Notes: generated from the sequence alone by a model not told the origin. Positions 1 to 10,054 are shown, counted from the first letter of the stretch. The stretch is DNA of 64,000 nucleotides from Azospirillum brasilense (GCF_007827795.1 NZ_VITI01000003.1:404090-468089), one strand, 5' to 3'. A program made the numbers and translations.

Positions 1-3000
1 TTGCCGGTGGTCTCGATGGACACCTTGCGGGACAGGCCGCCGTTGATCGTCCCCAGGGCGACGCTGTTGTCGCTCTTGAACGAGAAGTCGAGGCCGCTGC
101 TGTCCACGACGCTGCCGAGGGTGTACTGGCTGCCGGTGTTGCTGTCGGTCAGCGCGAAGGTCAGCCCTTCCGACCGGATGTCGTAGACATTCTGCGTGCC
201 GGAGGAGGCGTGCCTGACATCCAGGCTGAGGGCGTACAGGTCGGCGCTGTTCGTCAGGTGGACGTTGCGACCGGCGGTCACCTCCAGGGTCTGCGTCTCG
301 GTCAGCAGCGGCGTGCCGGACGCCCCGATGGAGCCGCCCTCGACCGTCAGCGTCACCTTGTCCGCGCTCAGCGGCTTGGTTCCGGACTGGAGGAGCGACC
401 CGTTGTTGGTCACCTTGATGTCCGCCGAGGAACCGGCTTTCACATCCTTCAGCGTCAGGGTACCGGTGTTGCTGAGCGTCAGCGATCCTTTCAGATCGGC
501 CGACAGGGTACCGACCTGGGTGGTGAAGCGGGACCCGCTGCTGGTGTGTTCAACGCTCGTCCCCTTCAGCGTCAGGCTGCTCGCGGTGACGGTCGTGCCG
601 CTGCTGTTCGTGGCGCTGATGCTGGAACTGCCGGAATTGGCGGTCAGATCGACGGTGCCGGTGCTTCCGACATCGATCTTGGCGATCCGCAGGGCCTTGT
701 CGTTGCTGATGTTCAGCTTCAGCCCGCTCTGGGTAACGTTCGTCACCGCCAGGCCGTCGTTCGTCGAATCGCTGAAGGTGGCGGTCAGGCCGGTCGAGGT
801 GATGGAGTAAGTGTTGGTGCCGCCGCCGGACTTGTTGTGCCGGGAATCCAGCGTCAGATCGGTCAGCGTGGCGTTGTTGCTGACCGCCACGTTGCCGCCC
901 GAGGCGATGGACAGTTTTTGCGTGCTGGTCTGCACTTGGTTGGTGCCGCCGACGTTGCCGCCGCTGCCGATCGCGGTCAGGGAGACCGAACCCGCCGTGA
1001 TCGTGCCCGACCCGTTGATCGACGGACCGCCGGACGCGCCCGAGGCCGACCCGGTGGAGATCAGCGTCACCGACCCGGTGGAACTGGTGCCGGCGTCCAT
1101 GGCGCCGGCCACGATGCCGCGATCCACGCTGTAGCGCAGGTCCATGTAGGCGCTGCCGCCGCTGCTCGGCGTGGACAGCGCCAGCGTCTGGATGCCACTG
1201 GCTTCCGTCACCGTGAAGCTGCGGTTGGAACCGAGGGCGTTGAACTGGTAGGTCCCCGTGGCGGTGGACGACTTGTGCGTGACCGTGACGTCCAGCGCGG
1301 TCAGCGCGGTGTTGCTGTTGTTGAGATAGATGTCGCCGTTGCTCACCACGGTCAGCGACGAGGCGGAGGTCTTCACCGCCCGCGTGCTGGTGCCGATGGA
1401 GCCGCCGTTGGTGCCGCTGCCGTTGGCCGACAGGGTGACGGAGGACGCCGCGATGGCCCCGCCGCCCACCATGGTGATCGTCGAGTTCTCCCCGCCGCCC
1501 GCGGTGATCAGGCTGACCGATCCGCCGGTGGCGACGATCTCGGAAATCTCGATGCTCTTCTTGCCGGTGAAGCTGAAGTTGCTGTTCTGCGCGCCGGTGA
1601 CGTCGATCGTCGTCTTGGTGCCGCTGTCGGCCAGCGAGTAGACCTGTGCACCGGTGCTGGCTATGGAGAAGGTGCTCGCGGTCGAGGAATTGGTGGTGCT
1701 GTTCGTGCTGTTGATCGCCAGGCTGGTGAAGGCGCGCCCGTTGTTGTCGACGTAGATGTTCCGCCCGGCGGTCACCGACAGGTCGCCGGTGTCGAGGCTG
1801 ATGGCTCCGTAGAGGGTCGAATCGCCGATGGAGGAGCTGGTCCCCGCCTCAAGCGACACCTTGCCGGCGGTGATCTTGCTGCCGTTGCCGGTGTTGGTGA
1901 CGCCGCTGGACGAGACGATGGCGACGCTGCCGCCCGTTCCGACGTTGACCGTGCCGACCTTGATCGCACGCGACGAATTGAAGGCGAAGTTCAGCGCCGT
2001 GCTGCTGGTGACGGTCTGGATCGTGGACTGCGACGAGCTGTCCGACAGGGTGAAGACCTGCCCGTTGACCGTGCTGATCCCGATGGTGCCCCCGGAGTAG
2101 GAGCCGCGCGTCAGGGTGAGGTCGGTCAGCGCCATCGTGTTGGTGATGCCGATGGAACCGCCCGTCGCAATCGACAGGTTCGCCGTCGCCAGATTCAGCG
2201 CGTTGGTGCCGCCGACGCTTCCGTTGGCGCTCAGGATCACCTTGCCGGCGGCAATGACGGTCGTGCTGTCCGCATCGTCCTGGATGCTGCCGCTGGTGTT
2301 CGTCAGCGTGACCGTGCCGGTGCCGTTGTTGGCGTTGACCGACCCGACGGTCATGACACCGTTGGACTTCACGACGGTGATGTCGCCGCCGGCCGTCAGG
2401 CTGTCCAGGCTCGTCGGGCCGGTGCCCAAGCCGAGCCACATCGAACCGCCGGCGGTGGCCACGACCGTACCGGCCTGGGCGTTCACCGCCTTGTCCGACG
2501 AGCCGATGTTCTTACCGGCGGTGAGGGTCAGCGTGCCCGACCCGCTGGACAGGAAGGCGCTGTTCGGGTTCAGGATCGACCCGTTGGTCGCCGTCACCGT
2601 GATGTTGCTGCTGGCGCTGGAGGAGAAGCTGGAACCGAAGGCGATGTCGCCCCAGGTCGCCGTCACCACGATGGGGTTGTTGGCGGCGCTGAAGAAGCTG
2701 CTGCCCAGCGTGATGAGGTTCTTCTGGTTGCTGATGCCCGTCGAGGTCGGCAGGGTGACGTAGATGCCGCCGTCCGACGCGCGGGCGTTCAGGACCGGGG
2801 TGACGATGTCCAGATACTCGGTCCCGGTGCCGCTGCCGATCGCCTTGCTGGCGGCCAGATTGACCGATCCGGCCAGCACCACGGTGGTCTTCGACCCGTC
2901 GTCGAGGATGGAGCCGTTCGTCGTCTCGGCGTTGAAGATGCTGTAGACCTTGCCGATCTCGGGCGTGCCATTCGAGGGGAGGACGCCGGTCTCGCCGGTC

Positions 3001-6000
3001 AGATCGACCCGGCCCAGCCGGATGTCGCGGTCACCCTTGAAGGAGAAGATCATGCCGGTGGTGTCCACCAGCGTGCTCAGCAGATAGCCGTTGGTGGCGT
3101 CGTCGGTCAGGCTGAAGGCGAAGTTCGGCGCGGTGATCGAGTAGCTGTTCGCCACCGTGGTGTCCGCATGCGTGCTGGCGATGCTCAGCGTCGCCATGTC
3201 GGACAGGTTGGTGACGTGCAGGTCGCCGCCGGTGGTCAGAGTCAGCTTCGTGGCGTTGAGCCCCAGCGGAGCGGAGGCGTCACCCAGGTTGCCCGCCGCG
3301 GCGCTCAGCGTCACGGTCCCGGCGTCGATCCGGGTGTTCGCGCTGCTGTCGTCACGGATGCTGCCGGTGGTGGAGGTCAGCGTGACAGTGCCGCCCGTCC
3401 CCACCGTGGCCAGATCGCCGACGATCAGGTCGATGTCGCTGTTGAAGCTGAGGGTGGACAGCTTCGGGCTGCCGACCGCTTCCAGGATGGTCGCGGTGCC
3501 GTTGTCGTTGACCGAGAAGTTGAAATATTCGGAGGTGAGCGCCAGCGCGTTGCTCGCCCCGCCGACATGGCGGTTGGTGATCGACAGGCCGCTCAGGATC
3601 ACGCCGCTGTTGTCGAGATACAGATCCCCGACGTTGGTCAGCGTCAGCGACCCCGTCGAGGTGCGCAGATGGGTGGCGGAGCTGCCGATGGCGCCGTCCG
3701 TGCTCAGGCTGATGGCGCCGGCGGACAGCCGGTTGCTGGCGTCCTTGCCCAGGACGGCGCCGCCGGTCGCCGTCACGGAGATCGCGCCGGAGGTCGACGC
3801 CTTGATCGTCCCCAGCGTGGCGGCGCCGCCGGTGACGGTGAGCGAGATCGACGAGCCGGCGGAGGTGATGTTGTCCACGGTCACGGCGCCGGTCTGGTTG
3901 ACCGCAACGTTGCCCGAACCATTGGTGACCGTCAGCCGCTTCGCCGCGGTGTTCACCGTCACGGAGGAGATGGTGCCCCCGGCGGCGAGGGTGACGTTGT
4001 CGCCGGTGATCGTGCCGGACAGGGCGGAGATGCTGCCGTTGGCGGTCGTGAGGGTGACGTTGCCGTTGGCCCCGGCGTCGACCGTGGTCGCGGTGATGTC
4101 GGACACCGTGCCGTTCGCCGTGACGGCGATGCTGCTGGTCCCGTTGGCGCTGGTGATCGTCCCGATGGTGGTGGTGCCGCCGGTGGTGATCGCGACGTCG
4201 CCGTTGGTCGAGACGATGGAGCCCAGCACCGCCGAGCCCGACGTCGTCAGGAACACCCCGCCCGCACCGGAGGTGGCGTCGATGTTGTAGGAGCTGGCGG
4301 TCAGGGCCGTGCCGCTGGTGCCAATGCTGCCGACAGCGTTCAGGACCAGACTGTAGGAGCTGATGGTGGTCGAGGCGTCGGCGTCGTTCAGGATGCTGCC
4401 GCCGCTGCTGGTCAGGGTCAGCGTGTTGCTGCCGCTGGCCACCGCGCCGACCGTCAGGTTGCCGGTGGCCGCGACGGTGGTGGCGCCGCCGCTGGTCACG
4501 TTGGCCAGGGCCAGCGCGCCGGTGTTCGACAGGTTGATGCCGCCGCTGCCGGCCGTGGCGGTCAGGCTGGTGCCGGCGGTGTTCACCGCCTGCAACGACG
4601 TGCCGATGGCGCCGTTGCTGCCCGACGAGCCCTTGGCCGTCAGCGTCAGCGCGCCGCCGGTCAGCAGGCCTGCACTGGTGCCGGTGATGTTGCCGGCGGT
4701 GCTGGTCAGCGCGACGGACCCCGTTCCGGCGCTGACCGTGCCGACCTGGATGTTGCGATCACCGCGGAAGGCGAAGCTGTTCAGGCCGCCGGACTGGCTG
4801 ATCGTGTCGAGCGCGGTGCCGCCGGACGAATCGGTCACGGTGAAGGTCAGGCCCGTGGAGGCCAGGAAGAACTGGCTGTCGGCCCCAGCCGTCCGGTGCG
4901 TGCTGGTGACGGAGAGGTCGGTCAGCGTCCGGTCGTTGGTGACGAACAGGTTGCCGCCGGTGACCAGGGAGAGCTGGGTGCTGCTGGTCGACACCGCCGC
5001 TCCGCTGGCGCCGATGGCGCCGCCGGCGGTCAGGGTGACCGGGCCGCCGACGATCCGGCCGGCGTCCAACGCGGTCAGCGCCCCGCCCTGGGCGCTGACG
5101 GAAACCGCCCCGGCGCTGCCCGAGACCGGCGTGGTGTCGATCAGGTTGGCGAGCTGGACGTTGTTGGTGGCCGTCAGCCGCACCGCGCCGCCACGGGTCG
5201 TCAGCTTGCCGATATTGGTGAGGTTGCTGGCCATGCCGTTGGCTTCCAGCACGATGTCGCCGCCGTTGGTGCGGATCTCGTAGCTGGCGTCGGAGAAGGC
5301 GATGCCGCTGCTGGTCAGCGACCGCAGGGTGAAGCTGTGGCCCGCCGTGGTCTGGAGGTCGAGACTGGTCTCCACCTTGATCTCGCCCGACGCCTCCAGC
5401 ACGATGTTCGCGTTGCCGGCGATGCTCTCCAGCACCTGCTTCGACACCGTGTTGACGGCGTTGCCGCTGCCCAGGTTGGGATCGTTGACGCCGATCGTGC
5501 CGTCCGCCGCGGCGCCGTCCTGGCTGCCTCCGGCGGAGCTGACGATGCGCAGGCTTTCCGGGTCGAGCAGGAAGGTCCCGGCCGCTCCCTTGGGCGCGGT
5601 CAGGTCGACGCTGCCGGTCAGCGTGATGTCCTTGTGGCTGGACACTTCGGCGAAGCCGCCGTCGCCGCCCTCGGCACCGCCGCGGGCGGAGATTTTACCA
5701 GCGTGCTTTGTGCTTTTCTGCGACAGCACCGTCACGCTGCCGCCCTTGCCGGACTTGACGGCGTCGGCGGACAGGGTAGCGCCGGCCTCCACCGTCACCT
5801 TGTCCGACCAGGTGCCGGAGCGGCCCGACTTGCTGCCGATGGCGACCTCGCCGCCGCCCTTGCTGCCGGAGGCGTCGACGCGGGCGTTCTTCTTCACGGC
5901 GATCTCGGCGCCGGTGGCGACGACGGTGCCGCCGGTCTGCCCCTCCCCGCGCCCGCTGGCGTCGACGGTGCCGCCGATGGTGACCTTGCCGGTGTCGCCG

Positions 6001-7013
6001 CCCGACAGGACGATCTTGCCGTTGGCGCTGCCGACCGAGGTGGCCTTGATGACGCCGTCGGTGTTGATGACGTTGTCGATCACGCCCTTCACGGCGCGCG
6101 CCGATAGGGTGACGCTGCCGCCCTCCGCGGCGATCTCCCCGGAATTGACGACCAGCGCCGCGACCGGCTTGCCGTCCGCGTCCTTCGCCACCGTCTTGAC
6201 GGCGGAGCTGGCGTCGAAGCTGATCAGGCCGTCGCCGTGGAAGTCGAGCGTGAAGGTCTCGGCACCACCCAGCGCGACCTTGCCCAGCTTCGCGCGGATG
6301 ACGCCGGAGTTGCGGACATGCGGGGCCACCAGGGCGGCCAGCCCGCTGTCCTTGACGGTGATGTCGCCCTCGTTCACCACCATGGCGTTCGGCTTGGTCG
6401 AGGCCTGGTCGAACTGGTACTTGCCCGCCATGAAATTGGCGTCGGAGATGTTGGCGGTGGTCGCCACCAGCCCGCCGACGTCCACCTTCGCCCCGGCGCC
6501 GATCACCACGCCGTTGGGGTTGACCAGCATGACCGTGCCGTTGGCCGACAGGCTGCCCATGATCTTGGACGGGTCGGCGCCGGTGACCCGGTTCAGCGTG
6601 ACGCTGGAGGCCGAGGGCTGCTGGAAGTTGACCCTCTCACCGGCGTCGATGCTGAAGGACTTCCAGTTGATGATGGCCTTGTCGGTGGACTGCAGGATCT
6701 CCATCGACTTCGGGGTCGTCGACTGGATGGTGGCCGCGCCCGCGGTGACGGTGCCTTCCAGCGGGTTGGCGTAGGCGGCGCCGGCGAACAGGGTGGACAG
6801 CGCCACGCCGATCACGCTGCGCAGCGCCAGCCGCGCGAAGTCGACGCCCCCCTTGGCCTTCGCCGCACGGCGCTGGCGCCGGGTGCCGCCGCCGCGCTGG
6901 GGCGCCTCCGTCGCGGACGACAGCAGCAACCGCTGGCGCAGCGTCTGCCGGTGGCGACGCGCGCCGGGAATCTCGGTGATGCCGGGAGTGGTGGTGACGT
7001 TGCCCTTGCCCAT
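1..7013 (-). CDS. TpsA-type filamentous haemagglutinin-like exoprotein (3' end beyond the window)
   Basis: Large secreted adhesin of a two-partner secretion (TPS) system, exported through the TpsB pore encoded just upstream. I see one uninterrupted minus-strand reading frame of more than 2,330 codons that runs off the window's left edge, so the C-terminus is missing. The ATG at 7013 lies about 20 bp after the tpsB stop. The N-terminus is an unusually long basic leader (about 82 residues) ending in a hydrophobic stretch and AYA-N, consistent with an extended signal peptide. A TPS secretion domain follows, with the hallmarks NRV (about residue 141) and NPNGVVIG (about 165-172). The rest is Gly/Ser/Thr/Val-rich, with repeated short strands such as 'GSVTLT', as expected for a right-handed beta-helix. 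Cargo and binding partner cannot be read from the sequence: adhesion or biofilm are likely, and a contact-dependent inhibition toxin at the missing C-terminus cannot be excluded. Confidence 0.93.
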   Translation of the reverse strand, partial: MGKGNVTTTPGITEIPGARRHRQTLRQRLLLSSATEAPQRGGGTRRQRRAAKAKGGVDFARLALRSVIGVALSTLFAGAAYANPLEGTVTAGAATIQSTTPKSMEILQSTDKAIINWKSFSIDAGERVNFQQPSASSVTLNRVTGADPSKIMGSLSANGTVMLVNPNGVVIGAGAKVDVGGLVATTANISDANFMAGKYQFDQASTKPNAMVVNEGDITVKDSGLAALVAPHVRNSGVIRAKLGKVALGGAETFTLDFHGDGLISFDASSAVKTVAKDADGKPVAALVVNSGEIAAEGGSVTLSARAVKGVIDNVINTDGVIKATSVGSANGKIVLSGGDTGKVTIGGTVDASGRGEGQTGGTVVATGAEIAVKKNARVDASGSKGGGEVAIGSKSGRSGTWSDKVTVEAGATLSADAVKSGKGGSVTVLSQKSTKHAGKISARGGAEGGDGGFAEVSSHKDITLTGSVDLTAPKGAAGTFLLDPESLRIVSSAGGSQDGAAADGTIGVNDPNLGSGNAVNTVSKQVLESIAGNANIVLEASGEIKVETSLDLQTTAGHSFTLRSLTSSGIAFSDASYEIRTNGGDIVLEANGMASNLTNIGKLTTRGGAVRLTATNNVQLANLIDTTPVSGSAGAVSVSAQGGALTALDAGRIVGGPVTLTAGGAIGASGAAVSTSSTQLSLVTGGNLFVTNDRTLTDLSVTSTHRTAGADSQFFLASTGLTFTVTDSSGGTALDTISQSGGLNSFAFRGDRNIQVGTVSAGTGSVALTSTAGNITGTSAGLLTGGALTLTAKGSSGSNGAIGTSLQAVNTAGTSLTATAGSGGINLSNTGALALANVTSGGATTVAATGNLTVGAVASGSNTLTLTSSGGSILNDADASTTISSYSLVLNAVGSIGTSGTALTASSYNIDATSGAGGVFLTTSGSAVLGSIVSTNGDVAITTGGTTTIGTITSANGTSSIAVTANGTVSDITATTVDAGANGNVTLTTANGSISALSGTITGDNVTLAAGGTISSVTVNTAAKRLTVTNGSGNVAVNQTGAVTVDNITSAGSSISLTVTGGAATLGTIKASTSGAISVTATGGAVLGKDASNRLSAGAISLSTDGAIGSSATHLRTSTGSLTLTNVGDLYLDNSGVILSGLSITNRHVGGASNALALTSEYFNFSVNDNGTATILEAVGSPKLSTLSFNSDIDLIVGDLATVGTGGTVTLTSTTGSIRDDSSANTRIDAGTVTLSAAAGNLGDASAPLGLNATKLTLTTGGDLHVTNLSDMATLSIASTHADTTVANSYSITAPNFAFSLTDDATNGYLLSTLVDTTGMIFSFKGDRDIRLGRVDLTGETGVLPSNGTPEIGKVYSIFNAETTNGSILDDGSKTTVVLAGSVNLAASKAIGSGTGTEYLDIVTPVLNARASDGGIYVTLPTSTGISNQKNLITLGSSFFSAANNPIVVTATWGDIAFGSSFSSSASSNITVTATNGSILNPNSAFLSSGSGTLTLTAGKNIGSSDKAVNAQAGTVVATAGGSMWLGLGTGPTSLDSLTAGGDITVVKSNGVMTVGSVNANNGTGTVTLTNTSGSIQDDADSTTVIAAGKVILSANGSVGGTNALNLATANLSIATGGSIGITNTMALTDLTLTRGSYSGGTIGISTVNGQVFTLSDSSSQSTIQTVTSSTALNFAFNSSRAIKVGTVNVGTGGSVAIVSSSGVTNTGNGSKITAGKVSLEAGTSSSIGDSTLYGAISLDTGDLSVTAGRNIYVDNNGRAFTSLAINSTNSTTNSSTASTFSIASTGAQVYSLADSGTKTTIDVTGAQNSNFSFTGKKSIEISEIVATGGSVSLITAGGGENSTITMVGGGAIAASSVTLSANGSGTNGGSIGTSTRAVKTSASSLTVVSNGDIYLNNSNTALTALDVTVTHKSSTATGTYQFNALGSNRSFTVTEASGIQTLALSTPSSGGSAYMDLRYSVDRGIVAGAMDAGTSSTGSVTLISTGSASGASGGPSINGSGTITAGSVSLTAIGSGGNVGGTNQVQTSTQKLSIASGGNVAVSNNATLTDLTLDSRHNKSGGGTNTYSITSTGLTATFSDSTNDGLAVTNVTQSGLKLNISNDKALRIAKIDVGSTGTVDLTANSGSSSISATNSSGTTVTASSLTLKGTSVEHTSSGSRFTTQVGTLSADLKGSLTLSNTGTLTLKDVKAGSSADIKVTNNGSLLQSGTKPLSADKVTLTVEGGSIGASGTPLLTETQTLEVTAGRNVHLTNSADLYALSLDVRHASSGTQNVYDIRSEGLTFALTDSNTGSQYTLGSVVDSSGLDFSFKSDNSVALGTINGGLSRKVSIETTG
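60..4780 (-). repeat. Degenerate repeated modules in the TpsA stalk
   Basis: Within the exoprotein, a strand-turn motif resembling F-x-F-x-(G/S)-D-R-x-I-x-V-G-x-V recurs near 4745-4775, 3430-3460, 3015-3050, 1965-1995, 1550-1580, 690-720 and 60-90. Examples read directly are FAFRGDRNIQVG and FSFKGDRDIRLG. Each copy sits between Gly/Ser/Thr-rich strands. Spacing varies from about 400 to 1300 bp, so the units are diverged rather than recent tandem duplications. Repeats of this kind form successive coils of the beta-helical stalk in filamentous haemagglutinins (family knowledge). Confidence 0.6.
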
Positions 7014-7034
7014 GTCCTGTATCCCCCGGCCCTA

Positions 7035-8789
7035 TCAGTATTGCGCAGTGATGTTGAAGAAGACCCGCATGTCCTTGTCGCCCTCGGTCGCGACGCGGCG
7101 GGTCAGCGGCTTGTCGATCTCAAGCGTCGCGAAAAGCCGCTCCACGAGGCCGGCGCGCACGCCGCCGCCCACGGAGACCAGCGAATTCCGGCTGTTCTGC
7201 TCCAGGCTGGAGCGGTTCCACACCTCGCCGCCATCGACGAAGCCGTAGATCTGGACGCCCTGCGCGAAGGCATTCTCCGGCAGCACCGGCGTGTAGCGCA
7301 GTTCCAGCGACCCGGCCCAGCCGCTGTCGCCGGAGATCTCGCCCTCGTCGAAGGCGCGGCCGTAGCTCGGGCCGCCCAGTGCGATCTGCTCGCTGGCCAG
7401 CAGCGGCGTGCCGGCGGCCTGCATCGTGGCCGTCGCCAGGATGCTGAAGTTGGCCGGCAGCTGCTGCACGCGGGTGATGTCGGCGGTGAGCTTGGTGAAG
7501 TCGCTGCGCCCGCGCTCGCGCGAGGCGTAGGCGGAGCCGAGCTTCGTCGCGTCAAGGATGTCCAGCCCCTGGTGGACGAGGCCGCGCACCGCGGTGATGC
7601 CGTCCCAATTATCGGTCCGGTCATAGCTGAAACCGCCGCGCAGGATGCGCAGCCGGTCGCGGTTGAAGCGGTCGCCGGAAATGTCGGTGTTCACGTCGCG
7701 GTATTCGAACTCGCCCACGGCGCGGAGGTTCTCCAGGCGCGAGCGGATCACCGGGTAGCTGAGCGTCCCCACGCCCGCGGCCACCCAGCTTTCCACGTCC
7801 AGCGGGTCCAGCGTCAGGCCGGGTCGCGACTTGGAATAGGAGCCGGTGGCGGAGAAGGTCAGCCCGTCGCCGGTCACCAGCGCCTGATAGCCGGCGCCGA
7901 CCGACCAGGCCCGCGACGCCGGCGAGGACACGCGCCCGCTGAGGTTCACCGTGTCGGCGTTCGGCCCGAAGGAATTCAGCGCCGCCGTCGCGGTGGTCTG
8001 GGCGGTGCCGAGATAGGGCGTGTTGCGGTTGCTGAACGACACCAGGGCGTCCACCGCCTTGCGGTCCGTCTTCACCACCACCACCGAGGCGCCGAGCGTG
8101 TCCGGCGACGGCTCCAGGCTGGCGCGCACGGTCAGGCCGGCGAGGTCGTTCGCCAGGAGAAGGCGGCGCTCGACCTCGGCGACGTTGATCGGCTTGACGC
8201 CGCGCAGCGGCTCGACAAGCCGCTTCACCGCGGCCAGCGCCGGACCGATGTCGTCGGGATAGGTGATGTCGGACACGAAGCCCTCGACCACCTGGAGGCG
8301 GAAGGTGCCGTCCTCGATCGTCTGGGCCGGAACGATGACCCGGCTGGTGATGAAGCCGTCGTTGCGGTAGCGGAACTCGATGTCGTTGGCGATCTTGAAC
8401 AGGTCCGCCACCGACACCTCGCGGCCCAGCATGTCCTGGTAGGTGGCCCTGAGGCTGTCCTGGCTGTAGGCGGTGGCGCCTTCGATGGTGACGTCCCGCA
8501 ACGTCAGGCGGTAATTCTCGGCCCCCGCCGGCGCCTCCGCCGCGGGCGCCTTCGGCACGGTCACCGCGCCGCCCGGCACGGAGGGCAGCGGCATCACCGG
8601 ACGCGGCGCCTCCGGACGCGGTTCAGCGCCCGAGGGGAGTTGGGCCGGCAGCTGTTGCGCGAGTGCGGTGCCAGTTGCACCCGCAAGAATAGCGCTTGCC
8701 GCGAAGCAGGTCCACCACGACGCTTTTCTCTTACCCGCACCTTCGTTAGGGATGGAGATGGAAGAGGCGACTTCGGTGGACGAGTTCAT
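7035..8789 (-). CDS. TpsB outer-membrane transporter (ShlB/FhaC/HecB family)
   Basis: Outer-membrane beta-barrel that exports and folds the neighbouring TpsA protein. The 584-residue length fits the family. Residues 1-45 form a signal peptide ending TALAQQ. A Pro-rich linker follows, then a POTRA domain (about 95-180, starting YRLTLRDVTIEGATAYSQDSL), a second periplasmic segment and the C-terminal barrel. The region FDEGEISGDSGWAGSLELRY (about 480-500) matches the conserved loop-6 and following strand of FhaC, though the usual (V/I)RGY tetrad reads GRAF here. The protein ends in aromatic Tyr, typical of barrel proteins. It is first in the tpsB-tpsA operon. Its promoter should lie in 8790-8960, where a 6-bp inverted repeat AGATCC/GGATCT (8838-8853) is present. 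Confidence 0.93.
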   Translation of the reverse strand: MNSSTEVASSISIPNEGAGKRKASWWTCFAASAILAGATGTALAQQLPAQLPSGAEPRPEAPRPVMPLPSVPGGAVTVPKAPAAEAPAGAENYRLTLRDVTIEGATAYSQDSLRATYQDMLGREVSVADLFKIANDIEFRYRNDGFITSRVIVPAQTIEDGTFRLQVVEGFVSDITYPDDIGPALAAVKRLVEPLRGVKPINVAEVERRLLLANDLAGLTVRASLEPSPDTLGASVVVVKTDRKAVDALVSFSNRNTPYLGTAQTTATAALNSFGPNADTVNLSGRVSSPASRAWSVGAGYQALVTGDGLTFSATGSYSKSRPGLTLDPLDVESWVAAGVGTLSYPVIRSRLENLRAVGEFEYRDVNTDISGDRFNRDRLRILRGGFSYDRTDNWDGITAVRGLVHQGLDILDATKLGSAYASRERGRSDFTKLTADITRVQQLPANFSILATATMQAAGTPLLASEQIALGGPSYGRAFDEGEISGDSGWAGSLELRYTPVLPENAFAQGVQIYGFVDGGEVWNRSSLEQNSRNSLVSVGGGVRAGLVERLFATLEIDKPLTRRVATEGDKDMRVFFNITAQY

Positions 8790-9752
8790 TGGACCGGTAC
8801 CTTCGCGCGATGGTCGTTGCTAACCTTTGATTAACGAAGATCCCGTCGGATCTCCATCTGAGGTAGCCATTTCTATCATACGATTTCGGAGTGGGTGTTA
8901 GTCCTAGTTTGTCGGAATTTGTAACATTCACACCACTGTCTTAAGCGCCGCTGGAATGGCGAACCACACCGGGGCACCGCGCTGAGCGAGGGCGCCGGGT
9001 GGGCATCCTTCACGGCAAGGTTCATGGCAAGGTTCATGGCAGGGCGCAGAAGCCGGACACGGCTCTTTGCAGACACGCGCTTCGTGTCAGGTTGCTTCGA
9101 CGGGGAAAGGCCGCGGCGTGCAGCCTGGGACAAACACACCTCAAGTTGAATAAAGGAAGGGGACGTTGCCCGGGCGGCATTTCCGGAAGGACGGACGCGA
9201 AGTGGCGTGCCATGGCGGAGGGCGTTGTTCCTCGCGCTTCGACCGACGCCGGACAGAGGACGACCGTCGCCCCTTGCGCCCGCAACCGACTCTGCTCCAT
9301 CGCCCGACCGGAGGTGGAGATGACCTTCCGCAAGGCCGAGGCACCGCGCCTCGGCAATTTTGCGGCGTTGGACGCCATGGCGCCGCGGCTCTGTGGGTCC
9401 ATGACGCGGGAGCCATCACAAGTCCGTTCTTCCCACGCCGATCATGTCCGTCGTGAAGTCTTCTTTTAAAAATTGAAACCTGATATTTTCAAAAGCATCA
9501 ATAATCCAAAAATGAAACAAGAAAAACCACCCACAGCGTGTCAAAATGTGAATTTCTTTGTCAAATTTTTACTTCCCATACTGTGGAGACGGGAGGACGG
9601 CGGCGGTTCGGTCACGATCGAGGCGCTCGTCCCAGGTCCGATCTCCGTCCTGTCTGTCGTGAAAGAGCGTTTCAAACCGGACCGCAGCAATTTTCCGCTG
9701 GTGTGCCGCTCTCAAATCGCCTAAAAGCGGCTTCCCGCTGCAAAGCGGCGAC
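8790..9752. other. Long intergenic stretch, no convincing gene
   Basis: Nearly 1 kb separates tpsB from the tRNA gene. Short open frames exist on both strands, but none has a recognisable domain, a good ribosome-binding site and codon use like its neighbours. Visible landmarks are the inverted repeat AGATCC-N4-GGATCT at 8838-8853 upstream of tpsB, an exact 12-bp tandem duplication GGCAAGGTTCAT at 9014-9037, and an abruptly AT-rich patch at about 9465-9590 inside otherwise GC-rich DNA. The AT-rich patch may be a promoter or a remnant of transferred DNA; the sequence alone does not decide. Confidence 0.5.
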
Positions 9753-9828
9753 AGGAGTGTAGCTCAATTGGTAGAGCACCGGTCTCCAAAACCGGGGGTT
9801 GGGGGTTCGAGCCCCTCCACTCCTGCCA
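9753..9828 (+). tRNA. tRNA-Trp (anticodon CCA)
   Basis: A complete 76-nt cloverleaf can be drawn. The acceptor stem AGGAGTG pairs with CACTCCT, with discriminator G and an encoded 3' CCA. The D arm contains AGCTCAATTGGTAGAGC. The anticodon stem CCGGT/ACCGG holds loop CTCCAAA (anticodon CCA, Trp). The T arm carries GGTTCGAGCCCC. In many alphaproteobacteria the single tRNA-Trp gene sits before secE-nusG; here neither gene follows. Confidence 0.97.
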
Positions 9829-9850
9829 TCCGGCAGAAGCTTCGGATGGC
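9825..9850 (+). terminator. Hairpin overlapping the tRNA-Trp 3' end
   Basis: GCCATCCG (9825-9832) pairs perfectly with CGGATGGC (9843-9850) across a 10-nt loop. It begins in the terminal GCCA of the tRNA and is not followed by a clear T-run. It may act as a terminator or a 3'-processing structure for the tRNA transcript. Confidence 0.45.
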
Positions 9851-10054
9851 CCCGCGCACAGCCGCATCGACACCCTGAAATATAGAAATCTGGAAACAAT
9901 GCCGGGACGGCGATCGAGCATTCGATCCCTTTGGTTAATACACTTTTATCCTTAAGGCCTTGAACGGCCCGGCGCCGCGTGGCGTTACTGTCCCTATCCC
10001 GATCCTTCGCTGCGAACCCATAGAATCGACGCATCCGCTTGCGTGTGCATAGCC

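Noticed and set aside
210..6107. Very long open frame on the plus strand opposite the exoprotein gene
   Set aside because: Its translation is Gly/Arg/Asp/His-biased with no domain, as expected for an antisense frame of GC-rich repetitive coding DNA; the minus frame has a signal peptide and TPS domain.
9473..9724. Possible 83-residue plus-strand gene in the AT-rich patch
   Set aside because: No ribosome-binding site, no recognisable domain, and composition differs from real neighbours.
9753..9850. tRNA-Trp as an integration site of a genomic island
   Set aside because: No integrase gene and no second copy of the tRNA 3' end was noticed downstream in the window.
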